This document shows positions 44,421 to 53,070 of a stretch of 64,000 nt of DNA, piece after piece (positions within the stretch are counted from its first letter, which is position 1; each line of letters begins with the position of its first letter). The notes beneath the pieces were generated by a model. It had not been told where the DNA came from, did not search any database, and worked only from the letters and a program-made list of their open reading frames with translations. This DNA is from Marinobacter sp. EhC06. Lineage in GTDB: Bacteria; Pseudomonadota; Gammaproteobacteria; Pseudomonadales; Oleiphilaceae. The stretch lies in contig NZ_LXYO01000012.1 of NCBI RefSeq assembly GCF_001650915.1, positions 310,001 to 374,000 of the forward strand. Reading direction: 5' to 3'. The position numbers were made by a program, and so were the translations under genes.

Positions 44421-45143
44421 TCAGACCCCCAAATAGCTATCCAGCACCGACTGCTTTGCACTCAGTTCGTTGGCGCTGACTTCTTCCACAATCTGACCGT
44501 GCTCAACAACGTAATGACGGTCGGCTAACGGTGCTGCGAAGTGGAAATTCTGTTCGACCAGGACAATGGTCAGGCCCTTGTTTTTCAGGGCAATGAGGAC
44601 CTCTCCCAGCTTTTCTACAATAACCGGCGCCAGGCCCTCGGTGATCTCGTCAAGCAACAGCATATTGGCGCCGGTGCGCAGAATCCGCGCCATGGCCAGC
44701 ATCTGCTGCTCACCACCGGACAGCTTGGTGCCCTGGCTGAAGCGTCGTTCATAGAGGTTGGGGAACATGTTGTAGATTTCTTCCAGACTCATGCCGCCGC
44801 TTCGCACGACCGGTGGCAGTGTCAGGTTTTCCTGAACACTGAGTGAGGAAAAAATGCCCCGATGTTCGGGGCAATACCCGACACCCAACCTGGCAATATG
44901 ATGAGGCGCACAGGACATTGTCTCCTCACCATTGATCATAATGGAGCCGGTTCGACGGCCAACCATATTCATGATGGCTTTAAGCGTTGTGCTTCGGCCC
45001 GCGCCATTGCGGCCCAACAAAGTCACCAGCTCTCCCCGGTTCACGACCATGTCGATGCCGTGGAGGATGTGAGATTCGCCGTAAAAGGCATGCAATCCGG
45101 ACAGACGGAGCTGTTCGTACTCGCGATCGGATTTCGTGGTCAT
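44421..45143 (-). CDS. livF: Liv-type ABC transporter ATP-binding protein LivF with altered Walker A
   Basis: 240 residues. Walker A reads LLGRNGAGRSTT with Arg at position 50 where Lys is usual. The signature LSGGEQQMLAMAR and the Walker B MLLLDEITEG (Ile-Thr instead of Pro-Ser/Thr) are otherwise recognisable. Partner LivG has an intact Walker A, so the heterodimer could still power transport, as in other asymmetric ABC pairs. Overlaps livG by 4 bases. An alternative is that the Arg is a subfamily trait. Confidence 0.88.
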   Translation of the reverse strand: MTTKSDREYEQLRLSGLHAFYGESHILHGIDMVVNRGELVTLLGRNGAGRSTTLKAIMNMVGRRTGSIMINGEETMSCAPHHIARLGVGYCPEHRGIFSSLSVQENLTLPPVVRSGGMSLEEIYNMFPNLYERRFSQGTKLSGGEQQMLAMARILRTGANMLLLDEITEGLAPVIVEKLGEVLIALKNKGLTIVLVEQNFHFAAPLADRHYVVEHGQIVEEVSANELSAKQSVLDSYLGV

Positions 45144-45943
45144 TGCGCTGCCTCCGCCTGATCACTGTCGGCGGTGGTGCCGCGCTCTCCGCTACCATCA
45201 CTCCCCATATAAACCTCGCGAACCCGTGGATCGCTGGAAACCGTTGCGTAGTCGCCTTCGGTCAGAACGGCACCCTGGGCCAGCACGGTGATGCGATCAC
45301 ACAGCTTGCTGACCACACTGAGGTTGTGCTCAACCATCAGGACAGTTCGCCCCTCCGCAGCCTTGCGTACCAGTTCCACAACGCGATCAACGTCTTCCGA
45401 ACCCATGCCCTGGGTCGGCTCGTCGAGCAACAGCAGTTGGGGCTCCATGGCAAGCGTGGTCGCCAGTTCCAGCGCCCGTTTGCGGCCATAAGCCAGCTCT
45501 ACTGTGGTGGTGTTGGCGAATTCAGCCAGGCCCACCGCATCCAGAAGCTCCATGCAACGCTGGTTGAGTTTGTGCAGCGAATTACCGGATTTCCAGAAAC
45601 TGAAGGAGGTGCCCTCGAAGGTCTGTAAGGCAACCCGGATGTTCTCCAGCGCGGTCATGTGTGGGAATACGGCTGAGATCTGAAAAGAACGAACAATGCC
45701 TTGGCGGGCAATAGCGGCGGACTTCATGGTGGTGATGTCCTGACCCTTGAACAGGATCTGGCCCCGGGTCGGGATCAGGAATTTGGTGAGCAGATTGAAG
45801 ACCGTAGTCTTGCCGGCACCATTGGGACCGATCAGGGCGTGAATGTGGCCTTTCTGAACCTTGAGGTTCACGTCGTCGACCGCAACAAAGCCCTTGAATT
45901 CTTTGACAAGGTTACGGGTCTCCAGAACGTACTGTTCACTCAT
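45140..45943 (-). CDS. livG: Liv-type ABC transporter ATP-binding protein LivG
   Basis: 267 residues. Walker A GPNGAGKTT is intact; the signature region reads LAYGRKRALELA and Walker B LLLLDEPTQG. It starts a leftward run livG-livF-livK-livH-livM. A LiuR-like palindrome lies 54-75 bases upstream of its ATG, so this is probably the operon start. Confidence 0.92.
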   Translation of the reverse strand: MSEQYVLETRNLVKEFKGFVAVDDVNLKVQKGHIHALIGPNGAGKTTVFNLLTKFLIPTRGQILFKGQDITTMKSAAIARQGIVRSFQISAVFPHMTALENIRVALQTFEGTSFSFWKSGNSLHKLNQRCMELLDAVGLAEFANTTTVELAYGRKRALELATTLAMEPQLLLLDEPTQGMGSEDVDRVVELVRKAAEGRTVLMVEHNLSVVSKLCDRITVLAQGAVLTEGDYATVSSDPRVREVYMGSDGSGERGTTADSDQAEAAQ

Positions 45944-45996
45944 GAGCCAATCTACCTTTGTTATTGTTGTGCGTTTTATCTGACTACCAGATTAGA

Positions 45997-46018
45997 TTGA
46001 CGTATACGTAAACGTCAA
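45997..46018. promoter_or_regulatory. LiuR-like overlapping operators before livG
   Basis: Two overlapping 16-base near-palindromes with ACGT cores: TTGACGTATACGTAAA (45997-46012) and TATACGTAAACGTCAA (46003-46018). The outer arms also form TTGACGT/ACGTCAA. The pattern resembles the MerR-type regulator LiuR sites described from comparative genomics of branched-chain amino acid genes. A similar site precedes the acyl-CoA ligase gene at 48953. No liuR gene is in the window. Confidence 0.6.
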
Positions 46019-46021
46019 CAC

Positions 46022-46825
46022 TTAATTGCAGTTTTTAAGTACACTCTCGCTACGCAAAAAGTCGTATAGAAGGTCTACTACCTGGTCCTGCTTTTCCAGG
46101 TGCGGCGAGTGCCCAGCGCCTTCAAGAGAAACCCCGCGGGCATTTTCCCCGATACCTGCAACAATATCGGTTACCTGCTCAGGCACGCCGTATTCATCGT
46201 TCTCCCCCTGAATGATGATAGCCGGACATTCGATGGCCGCCAGCCAGTGACTGAAATCCATGGCTGCATGGAAACCTTCGTCTCGCCAGACTGTCTGCCA
46301 GGCGTTGAACAGGTCGTCAGTCCGGTTACCGTGATAGCGGGCCAAACGATCCCGTATATCCGTCTCCCGGTAGCGAACGGCCATCTCTTCTATGCCAGCG
46401 AGAGTGAGGTGATCCGCATAGATGTGTGCGGCCATGGTTATCAGAGCCTTCACACGGCCATTCAATGCGCCGGCAGCCACGAGGGCAATGGAACCGCCGT
46501 CGCTGTGCCCTATCAGCACAACTTCCTCGATTTCGAGCTTGTCCAGCAACCGGGGCAACCAACGATGGCCGGCAACCTCAAGATAATCGTAAGGGCGAGG
46601 GAGTTCTTCGTCGGAAGAATGGCCATAGCCCTGCCGATTGTAGATCAGCGCATCACAGCCAGTGGCTTTCGCCAGTTTTTCCGGGAACTTCCGCCACAGA
46701 GCGATGCTGCCAAGGGATTCATGGAGAAAAACCAGCACCGGCCCTTTCCGTTCCGCGTGCTGGATCCGCCTCACTTCCAGCTCAACACCGTCGCCTACCG
46801 GCACCATCATGTCACGAATCTGCAT
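46022..46825 (-). CDS. Alpha/beta hydrolase
   Basis: 267 residues. Nucleophile elbow GHSDGGS near 105-111 (Ser follows Gly-His), oxyanion region VFLHESLGSIALWRKFPEKL, and the catalytic His near the C-terminus in EGAGHSPHLEKQDQ. The acid is likely in IIIQGENDEYGVPEQV. It sits between the thioesterase and livG on the same strand, 4 bases after the thioesterase stop. Possible substrates are esters or CoA thioesters of the imported acid. Confidence 0.88.
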   Translation of the reverse strand: MQIRDMMVPVGDGVELEVRRIQHAERKGPVLVFLHESLGSIALWRKFPEKLAKATGCDALIYNRQGYGHSSDEELPRPYDYLEVAGHRWLPRLLDKLEIEEVVLIGHSDGGSIALVAAGALNGRVKALITMAAHIYADHLTLAGIEEMAVRYRETDIRDRLARYHGNRTDDLFNAWQTVWRDEGFHAAMDFSHWLAAIECPAIIIQGENDEYGVPEQVTDIVAGIGENARGVSLEGAGHSPHLEKQDQVVDLLYDFLRSESVLKNCN

Positions 46826-46829
46826 GGAG

Positions 46830-47246
46830 TTACCGGTTTGGAGGAATTGAGTAGGTCATGGTGGAGTGGGCCACCGGCTCTTCCGCGCCTTCAGAGTACA
46901 CAAACACCTCACCCACACCCATGGTGCGGCCCACTTTGAGCATGGTGGCCCGGGCCCAGATGGGCTGGTGGGCCACCGGCTTGCGCAGAAAATTAATGTT
47001 CAGATTGGTGGTCACTGCCAGCGGCACCAGACCGATCTTGCTCAACAGCGCGGCATACAGGGTAACGTCTGCCAACCCCATCATGGCTGGCCCGGATACG
47101 GTTCCCCCGGGCCTGAGATGCGCCTCATCCACTTCCAGCTTCATTTCCGCCCAGCCATCCCCGAGCTTCTGCAGGGTGCCGTAGGCTTCCCCCTGCGGAA
47201 ACTGTTCATCAAGGAAGGCCTGCAGCTCTTCAAACGTAATGATCAT
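46830..47246 (-). CDS. PaaI-type hotdog thioesterase
   Basis: 138 residues, one hotdog domain. The helix with GGTVSGPAMMGLADVTLYAALLSKIG carries the catalytic Asp (MGLAD) typical of PaaI enzymes, followed by TTNLNINFLRKP. It should hydrolyse aryl- or acyl-CoA esters and may relieve CoA sequestration. Overlaps the acyl-CoA ligase stop by 4 bases, so made with it. Confidence 0.9.
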   Translation of the reverse strand: MIITFEELQAFLDEQFPQGEAYGTLQKLGDGWAEMKLEVDEAHLRPGGTVSGPAMMGLADVTLYAALLSKIGLVPLAVTTNLNINFLRKPVAHQPIWARATMLKVGRTMGVGEVFVYSEGAEEPVAHSTMTYSIPPNR

Positions 47247-48892
47247 GCGCCGATTTCTTCCTTGGCCTGATTACGCAGAACGAACCGCTGGATTTTTCCA
47301 CTGGGTGTCTTGGGCAGCTCATCAACAAACTCGATTTCCCGCGGGAAGGCGTGGGTAGAGAGCCTGCGACGCACCAGTTCCTGAAGTTCGTCTTTCAGGG
47401 CCTGCTCGTCGCCAAGAGCATAATCGCCCTTGATCACCACATAAGCCTTGATGATGGAACCGCGCTTTTCATCCGGCTTGCCGACAACACCTGATTCCGC
47501 CACAGCGGCGTGCTCGAGCAGCGTGCTCTCGACGTCTGCCGGGCCCACCCGGTAGCCGGCGGTGGTGATGATGTCATCATCCCGGCCACTGAAGGAGAAG
47601 TTGCCATTGCCGTGGTTGATAACCATGTCGCCGGTGAGATAGTAGCCGTTCACGAAGGGGTCCTTTTCACCCCAGGTGTAACCGTCAAAGTGGAAAAGCG
47701 GGGAGGCTTTTACGTCGACAGCCAGCTGACCGACCTCACCCTCGCCCACTTCTTCGTTTTTCTCGTTCAGCGCGACAACCTTGTGGCCCGGGGAGGCATA
47801 GCCCATGGAACCCTCGCGAACCGGATGCGCAAGGCCGTGGAAGTTGCAACAAGTCATGCCGGTCTCGGTCTGGCCGTAATGATCTTTAACCGGGCAGTAG
47901 TGACGGTTGCGAATCCAGTTCACCACTTCCGGGTTCAAAGGCTCGCCGGCGCTGCTGGCAACCCGAAGGCCCAGGTTCTCGCCTTCCGGCAGCACGTGAT
48001 CGTTTGCCTTGAGCAAACGGTAAGCCGTAGGCGCTGCTGCCAGGTTGGTGATCTTGTATTTCCGGATCATGTCGTAGGTGGATTCCGGAGTAAATCCGCC
48101 CGGATTGAAGTGTGTTGCGTGGCCCATCAGCAGAGGCCCAACCACGGCATAGTAAAGCCCGTAAGCCCAGCCGGGATCGGCCACGTTCCAGAACCTGTCG
48201 CCGTCCTGCAGATCGATGGCGTACTTCATGTAGACATAGAACGCCAGCAGCGCCTTGGCGGGGACAGCAACGCCCTTGGATTTACCCACGGTTCCGGAGG
48301 TGAACATCTGGAGGAACGGATCGTCGCCCTTGATCATGACAGGCTCAAACTCACTGGACTGAGCCGCCAGGGTTTCCTGGAAATCGGGGATGTCTGCACC
48401 AATCTCGCTGGCGTTGACACCCACGACCGGCGGGCAGACTTTGACGTCGTTCAGCTTCGGATAGTTCTCCGGATTGGTCACCACCAGCTTGGTGCTGGCC
48501 CGCTCAAAACGGTATTCGATCGCACCGGAACCAAACGCCGTGAACAGCGGCTGGTACACAGCACCGGCGCGGAGGGTTCCGGCGATAACGATCAGCAGCT
48601 CCGGTGTGCGCGGCAGGAGTGCAGCCACCCGGTCGCCCTTGCCGATGCCCTGGGATTTCAGATAATTGGCGAACCGTGCGGAGGCATCTTTCAATTCAGC
48701 GAAAGTCAGACTGCCATCACCGCCATCCTCGGTTTCATAGAAAAGGGCAGCCCGACTGGGGTCATCCGCCCATTTGTCGCAGATTTCGTGGCACACGTTG
48801 AGCCCGCTATCCAGACGTCCATCCAGGATGTCCGCTTCCAGAGCAGCAGGATCGAAGTTGTTGTAAACGTCGGTATATTCCGGAAGGCTCAT
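47243..48892 (-). CDS. AMP-forming acyl-CoA ligase
   Basis: 549 residues from ATG 48892 (AGGAG 7-11 bases before; an in-frame TTG at 48898 is less likely). ANL-superfamily motifs: A3 loop TSGTVGKSKGVAV, A5 YGQTETGMT, A8 GRDDDIITTAGYRVGPADVE, and the C-terminal Lys in TPSGKIQRF. Closest in style to acetyl/propionyl- or benzoate-type CoA ligases; the substrate is not decidable. First gene of the leftward unit with the thioesterase and hydrolase. A LiuR-like site lies 60-76 bases upstream. Confidence 0.92.
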   Translation of the reverse strand: MSLPEYTDVYNNFDPAALEADILDGRLDSGLNVCHEICDKWADDPSRAALFYETEDGGDGSLTFAELKDASARFANYLKSQGIGKGDRVAALLPRTPELLIVIAGTLRAGAVYQPLFTAFGSGAIEYRFERASTKLVVTNPENYPKLNDVKVCPPVVGVNASEIGADIPDFQETLAAQSSEFEPVMIKGDDPFLQMFTSGTVGKSKGVAVPAKALLAFYVYMKYAIDLQDGDRFWNVADPGWAYGLYYAVVGPLLMGHATHFNPGGFTPESTYDMIRKYKITNLAAAPTAYRLLKANDHVLPEGENLGLRVASSAGEPLNPEVVNWIRNRHYCPVKDHYGQTETGMTCCNFHGLAHPVREGSMGYASPGHKVVALNEKNEEVGEGEVGQLAVDVKASPLFHFDGYTWGEKDPFVNGYYLTGDMVINHGNGNFSFSGRDDDIITTAGYRVGPADVESTLLEHAAVAESGVVGKPDEKRGSIIKAYVVIKGDYALGDEQALKDELQELVRRRLSTHAFPREIEFVDELPKTPSGKIQRFVLRNQAKEEIGA

Positions 48893-48952
48893 TCTCAACT
48901 CCTGTTGTTTTTATCATTGAAAGCACGGGTCAAGGTTTAGCACAGGCTTCAC

Positions 48953-48968
48953 TTTACGTAAAGGTAAA
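48953..48968. promoter_or_regulatory. LiuR-like operator before the acyl-CoA ligase
   Basis: TTTACGTAAAGGTAAA, a 16-base near-palindrome (TTTACGT-AA-AGGTAAA; one arm differs from ACGTAAA by a single base). It matches the same style as the sites at 45997-46018. Binding by a LiuR-type protein is inferred. Confidence 0.55.
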
Positions 48969-49065
48969 CTTTAGACCAAAAAGGAAGAAATCCGGCTGGT
49001 TTTATGAGATGGGAAACCAGGCGCAGCGGGCCCGCCGCGCCCGGGGCAGCGATCCGAAAAGGGCC

Positions 49066-50127
49066 TCAGGATTGAGGGGTAATTTTTCCGGTATGGCGGC
49101 TGGACAGAATGTGGTGGAGGGATCCGCACTCAACCATGGGATCATCGCAGTTGACCACAATATCGGAGCGGGCGATGACATAGCCCTTGCCGGTGATGCT
49201 GTTCTTGATCACCTGGTACTCGCCCTCCTCCTCGACGGAGGTAAATTCCCCGATAAATCCCGTCTCTCTCAGGGAAACGGTTTCGAGCTTGTCGCCCGGC
49301 TTTATGCTGCCTTCATAATTCATCAGCGCCAGGCGGGCGGAGGTGCCGGTGCCCGTTGTGCTCCGGCAGATCACACCGGGATGCACATAGGTTGCGGACC
49401 GTGACCGGTAATAGCCCTCTGCCACATGCTCCACCGGCCCCATGAAGTGGAGGAACGGCAACGGCCCCACATCGCCAAGGGTGTAATGGGAGAAGCCCCG
49501 CTCGGCCTGGATGGCCTCAACGATGGCGTGGGCGGTTTCCGACAGCTTGCGCTCCTCGTCCAGGGTCAGATCAAAGCCCAGACTGGACGCGTCCACCAAC
49601 GCATAAAAGCCGCCACTGTAGGCAACACTGTAGGTAATCTCACCCAGCGAGGGCACGTCGATGGTGGCCTTGTAGGTGTGGATATAGCTGGGCAACCCCT
49701 CGCAGGTGATGGATTCCACCACGCCGTCGTGCACCGTCGCCTCGATCTGAACCAGGCCAGCGGGAGACTCCAGGAGAAAGTTCTGTTTGCCCTCCTGTTT
49801 CGGCACGATGCCCGATTCCAGCACTGCAGTGGCCGTACAGATGGTATTGGAGCCTGAGTATATGGGGTAACCCATGACTTCCATGATGATGTAACCGGCT
49901 GCGGCCCGGGGATCCGTTGGCGGCACCAGCAAATCCACGGACATTTCCGGCACGCCGTATGGTTCTTCCAACAAAAGCCGGCGCAGGCCATCGGCGTCAT
50001 CCCGCAGGTACTCCATCTGTGCCCGAACGGTATCGCCGGGCAACAGATCAATGCCACCGGTCACGATCCGGCTGACATCACCGCCGGCGTGAGTATCCAT
50101 CAACTGAATAGTCAGTTCCGGTTTCAT
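49066..50127 (-). CDS. Proline-racemase-family protein with Ser/Thr catalytic pair
   Basis: 353 residues from ATG 50127, overlapping the MDR gene stop by 4 bases. The first catalytic segment reads YSGSNTICTATAV, where relatives have MCGHGTIG: Cys is replaced by Ser. The second reads STTGTGTSARLALM, where relatives have SPCGTGTSA: Cys is replaced by Thr. Ser/Thr pairs are expected in dehydratase-like or atypical members rather than Cys/Cys epimerases (human trans-3-hydroxy-L-proline dehydratase uses Cys/Thr). The best guess is a hydroxyproline dehydratase-like enzyme. Followed by no other hydroxyproline genes. Confidence 0.85.
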   Translation of the reverse strand: MKPELTIQLMDTHAGGDVSRIVTGGIDLLPGDTVRAQMEYLRDDADGLRRLLLEEPYGVPEMSVDLLVPPTDPRAAAGYIIMEVMGYPIYSGSNTICTATAVLESGIVPKQEGKQNFLLESPAGLVQIEATVHDGVVESITCEGLPSYIHTYKATIDVPSLGEITYSVAYSGGFYALVDASSLGFDLTLDEERKLSETAHAIVEAIQAERGFSHYTLGDVGPLPFLHFMGPVEHVAEGYYRSRSATYVHPGVICRSTTGTGTSARLALMNYEGSIKPGDKLETVSLRETGFIGEFTSVEEEGEYQVIKNSITGKGYVIARSDIVVNCDDPMVECGSLHHILSSRHTGKITPQS

Positions 50128-51269
50128 CGGGCGCTCTCCAGTGACCAGGGTTGGCCGTGTTCTTCCCATTGTGAGTCGGGAACGATCACGATCTTGCCGA
50201 GATAATTGCTACCCCGGTTCACAAAATACGTTTCTGCCCGGTGCAGATCGGAGAGTTTGAAGGCTCCGTGCAGAACCGGTTTCAGCTGCCCTCCCCGGAT
50301 CCACGCCATCAGTTGTTCCGCCTCTTCCCGGGTGCCATGGGATACCCCGAAAATCTGCACTTGGTACAGGTAGATCCGGGTCCACAGAATCTCGCTGATA
50401 TTGCCGCCGCTGGCGCCGGCAATACTGAGTCGCGGGTAGGTGCTGCGGGCGTTCATATCAAAGATCATGATGTCGATGAACACATCGGTCATCTCACCGC
50501 CGACCAGGTCCATTACCGCATCGATGGGTTTGCCACCGGTTTCCGCTTTCACACGATCCACAAAACTGTCCATATCAGACCGATCCAGCACGGCCTCGGC
50601 ACCCAACTCAAGGAGAGCCGACGCCTTGTCCTGTTTGCTGAGAGCGTAGGGAATGGCCCCCATGATCCGGCAAAGCTGTATCAGGGCCGTGCCGACACCG
50701 CCACTGGCGCCGGTAACCAGCACCCGCTCGCCGGCGCTGATGTTGGCCGAAGTAAGCATGTGCATGGCAGTCTGATAGGAACACATCCCCATGGACGCGA
50801 CTTCGGCATCGGCCAACTCGGCGTTGGGTATGTGGTGGAACTGGTCGGACGGGAGCGCTACATATTCCGCATAGCCGCCATCGGCACCGTGCCCGAAGTA
50901 ATCGGGTGTGAGGTTGATGTCCCGCCGGTCATTGGCGTAAATGTTGAAATCCAGCAGTCCCCGCTCGCCGATACGAGACTCGTCCACACCGTCACCAACA
51001 GCCACAACACGCCCGGCGATGTCTGCCCCCTGAATCCGCGGAAAAACCAGCGTGGGCTTTCCGCCCATCTGGAAGGATGTCATTTCGCCTTTTTTGGTGG
51101 GGTACAGCCCTTCCCGCGCTTTGCGGTCGGTGTTGTTCTTCGCCGTAGCCGTCACCTGGACAAGCACCTCTCCCGGTCCGGGAGCAGGAACAGACACGTC
51201 CTGATACTCCAGTTTGTCGACATCACCGTGACCGGTCAGAACCATGGCTTTCATGGTGTTCGGGATCAT
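50124..51269 (-). CDS. Medium-chain dehydrogenase/reductase (quinone oxidoreductase type)
   Basis: 381 residues. GroES-like domain (KAMVLTGHGDVDKLEYQDVSVPAPGPGEVLVQVTA) and Rossmann motif VTGASGGVGTALIQL near 189. No clear Cys-rich structural zinc loop is present, so probably the zinc-free quinone-reductase type. It is the upstream gene of the two-gene unit with the racemase-family gene. Substrate unknown; the pairing suggests catabolism of a cyclic amino acid derivative. Confidence 0.85.
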   Translation of the reverse strand: MIPNTMKAMVLTGHGDVDKLEYQDVSVPAPGPGEVLVQVTATAKNNTDRKAREGLYPTKKGEMTSFQMGGKPTLVFPRIQGADIAGRVVAVGDGVDESRIGERGLLDFNIYANDRRDINLTPDYFGHGADGGYAEYVALPSDQFHHIPNAELADAEVASMGMCSYQTAMHMLTSANISAGERVLVTGASGGVGTALIQLCRIMGAIPYALSKQDKASALLELGAEAVLDRSDMDSFVDRVKAETGGKPIDAVMDLVGGEMTDVFIDIMIFDMNARSTYPRLSIAGASGGNISEILWTRIYLYQVQIFGVSHGTREEAEQLMAWIRGGQLKPVLHGAFKLSDLHRAETYFVNRGSNYLGKIVIVPDSQWEEHGQPWSLESAR

Positions 51270-51382
51270 GGGCTGACGATCCTCCCTGTTTGCTGAATTT
51301 CGGGTATTCAGAGAGGATAGGTGAGTTTCCGGAGCGTGTCAGGGCATGTTACGGGTATCCATTATTCAAAGGCACTTCAGCT

Positions 51383-52486
51383 CTACCGCGCAATTACCTT
51401 ATACACCGGGCGTAGCTTGGGAATCTGCTTGAGCACCACCTGAATGACCGTCATCAGGGGTACCGCCAGAAGCACGCCAACCGGGCCCCAGAGCCAGCCC
51501 CAGAAGAAAATCGAGACAAAGATAATCACCGGATTGATCGCCATCCGAAAGCCGTGAATCCAGGGTTCGATGAAAAAACCGACCAGCGTGGTCAAACCGA
51601 GGAATCCCAGCGGCGCAATGGCCATCATCCAGAACTCATCAAGGCTGATGGCGGAGACAATCGTAAGCATGGAGATAGAGAGAATAACCCCCAGATAGGG
51701 GATAAACCGGGCTAGCCCGGCGACCAGCCCCCACACAGCCGGATCCGGCAGCCCGACCGCCCAGCAGATCAGGCCGGTTGTGGTGCCCACCGCCAGGTTA
51801 CTCAGGCTGAGAACACCCAGGTATTGGGCAATCTGATGCTGGGAATCGTGGGTAATCCGAAGTACCGTTTTCCGCTGATCAATGGGCAACTGACGGACAA
51901 AATTCTTGATCAGACGATCACCGCTGACCAGCAGAAAATAGGTCAATGCCAGTGCCAGCGCCAAGCCGGCGATCGCATTTCGGGCCTTGGCCATTAATTG
52001 GCTGCGCCAGGACTCCGTTTGCAGAACAACCGCCGTTGGCTGCTGTTGTTCCGACTCTGAAAGCTCCTCCACGGACTTTTCAACCTGCTCCGCGGACTCT
52101 GTGACTTTCGCGATCTGGCGGCTGATTTCACTCTCGCCAACGAGCAAGCGCGAAATGCCCTGAGGCACCTCTTCCGCCCACTTCAACGCCGGGGTTGCCA
52201 CCGCCAGAGTTATGCCGACGATTCCCGCCAGCACCAACAGCACGAAAACCAGAGAACTGATCATCCGGGGAATCCGCCACTTTAGGTATGCCTTCTTGAC
52301 CAGAGGCGAAAGCAGCAGGCTCGTCATTACCGCGAGAATGATGGGCAGAACAATCTGGTGAGCCACGTACAGGGTGTAAAGGATCCCCAGGCCGAACAAC
52401 CCGTAGATCGGCGTGGCGAGATCCGATGAAATCAGCGGGCGCTTTTTCTCGCCCGCCGGTTCGTTATTAGTGGATTGGCCGTCCAT
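51383..52486 (-). CDS. AI-2E family transporter
   Basis: 367 residues. About eight hydrophobic segments: an N-terminal pair (GLFGLGILYTLYVAHQIVLPIILAVMTSLLLSPL), a cytoplasmic/periplasmic charged loop near 135-180, and later helices with RFIPYLGVILSIS and FFWGWLWGPVGVLLAVPL. The family includes TqsA and Na+/H+ antiporters; the name does not prove autoinducer transport. Inner membrane. Single gene. Confidence 0.88.
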   Translation of the reverse strand: MDGQSTNNEPAGEKKRPLISSDLATPIYGLFGLGILYTLYVAHQIVLPIILAVMTSLLLSPLVKKAYLKWRIPRMISSLVFVLLVLAGIVGITLAVATPALKWAEEVPQGISRLLVGESEISRQIAKVTESAEQVEKSVEELSESEQQQPTAVVLQTESWRSQLMAKARNAIAGLALALALTYFLLVSGDRLIKNFVRQLPIDQRKTVLRITHDSQHQIAQYLGVLSLSNLAVGTTTGLICWAVGLPDPAVWGLVAGLARFIPYLGVILSISMLTIVSAISLDEFWMMAIAPLGFLGLTTLVGFFIEPWIHGFRMAINPVIIFVSIFFWGWLWGPVGVLLAVPLMTVIQVVLKQIPKLRPVYKVIAR

Positions 52487-52642
52487 GATGAACCCTGCAT
52501 GCCGTGGAAATAAGCTGGCCCGGAAGAATCCAGGCCAGCGTTCAAAACGGTCAGTCTACCTTCACCGGTGAGCGGGCGCATCCGGGAGAGGGTTACGGGA
52601 GGTTCACTAGAAACAGCAGCCAAAGTTTCGAAAACCAAATGT

Positions 52643-52963
52643 TTAGCCCGTAAACCAATCCCTTTGCAGACGACCATCCTTCAATCTGTACATTGAAAGG
52701 CCGTAACGCAGATCACGTCCTTGAGCATCCTTCACAAAGCCAGTATCTCTGCCAAGTGAGTGAAGAAATGCATCTATCAACATGGCAGCACAGTCAAAGA
52801 ACCACCAGATACCTAGTCCCCCGAATGTCAAAGCTTTTCCAACGCCCGATTTCCACTTACCAAGGTAAAACCGATCTGCGCCGAAAAGCCCTAGAAAACC
52901 TGCAAGAAAAAGTGCCAACAAGCGGTTCTTTTGCTTGGATACTTTCAGCGCCATGTCACTCAT
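52643..52963 (-). CDS. TM2-domain protein
   Basis: 106 residues from ATG 52963 with GGAGGAAAATT before it. TM2 domain about 15-70: two helices (LLALFLAGFLGLFGADRFYLG and GLGIWWFFDCAAMLID) with the GADRFYLGK turn. The C-terminal 35 residues are charged and cytoplasmic or periplasmic. Members of this family are membrane proteins of unknown role. It lies 107 bases downstream of the SUMF-type lipoprotein gene at the edge of the vgrG island. Confidence 0.85.
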   Translation of the reverse strand: MSDMALKVSKQKNRLLALFLAGFLGLFGADRFYLGKWKSGVGKALTFGGLGIWWFFDCAAMLIDAFLHSLGRDTGFVKDAQGRDLRYGLSMYRLKDGRLQRDWFTG

Positions 52964-53070
52964 AATTTTCCTCCTTGAATCGTAATGAAAGGCAGAGACG
53001 ATTAGTTGGCTGCCGATCAACTTGCCCAAGATGGGCACTTCGCTTTTATCAAGGGCTTCCTGCCCTTTCG

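Noticed and set aside
47510..48940. 476-residue frame opposite the acyl-CoA ligase
   Set aside because: Shadow of the ligase gene, whose ANL motifs are complete.
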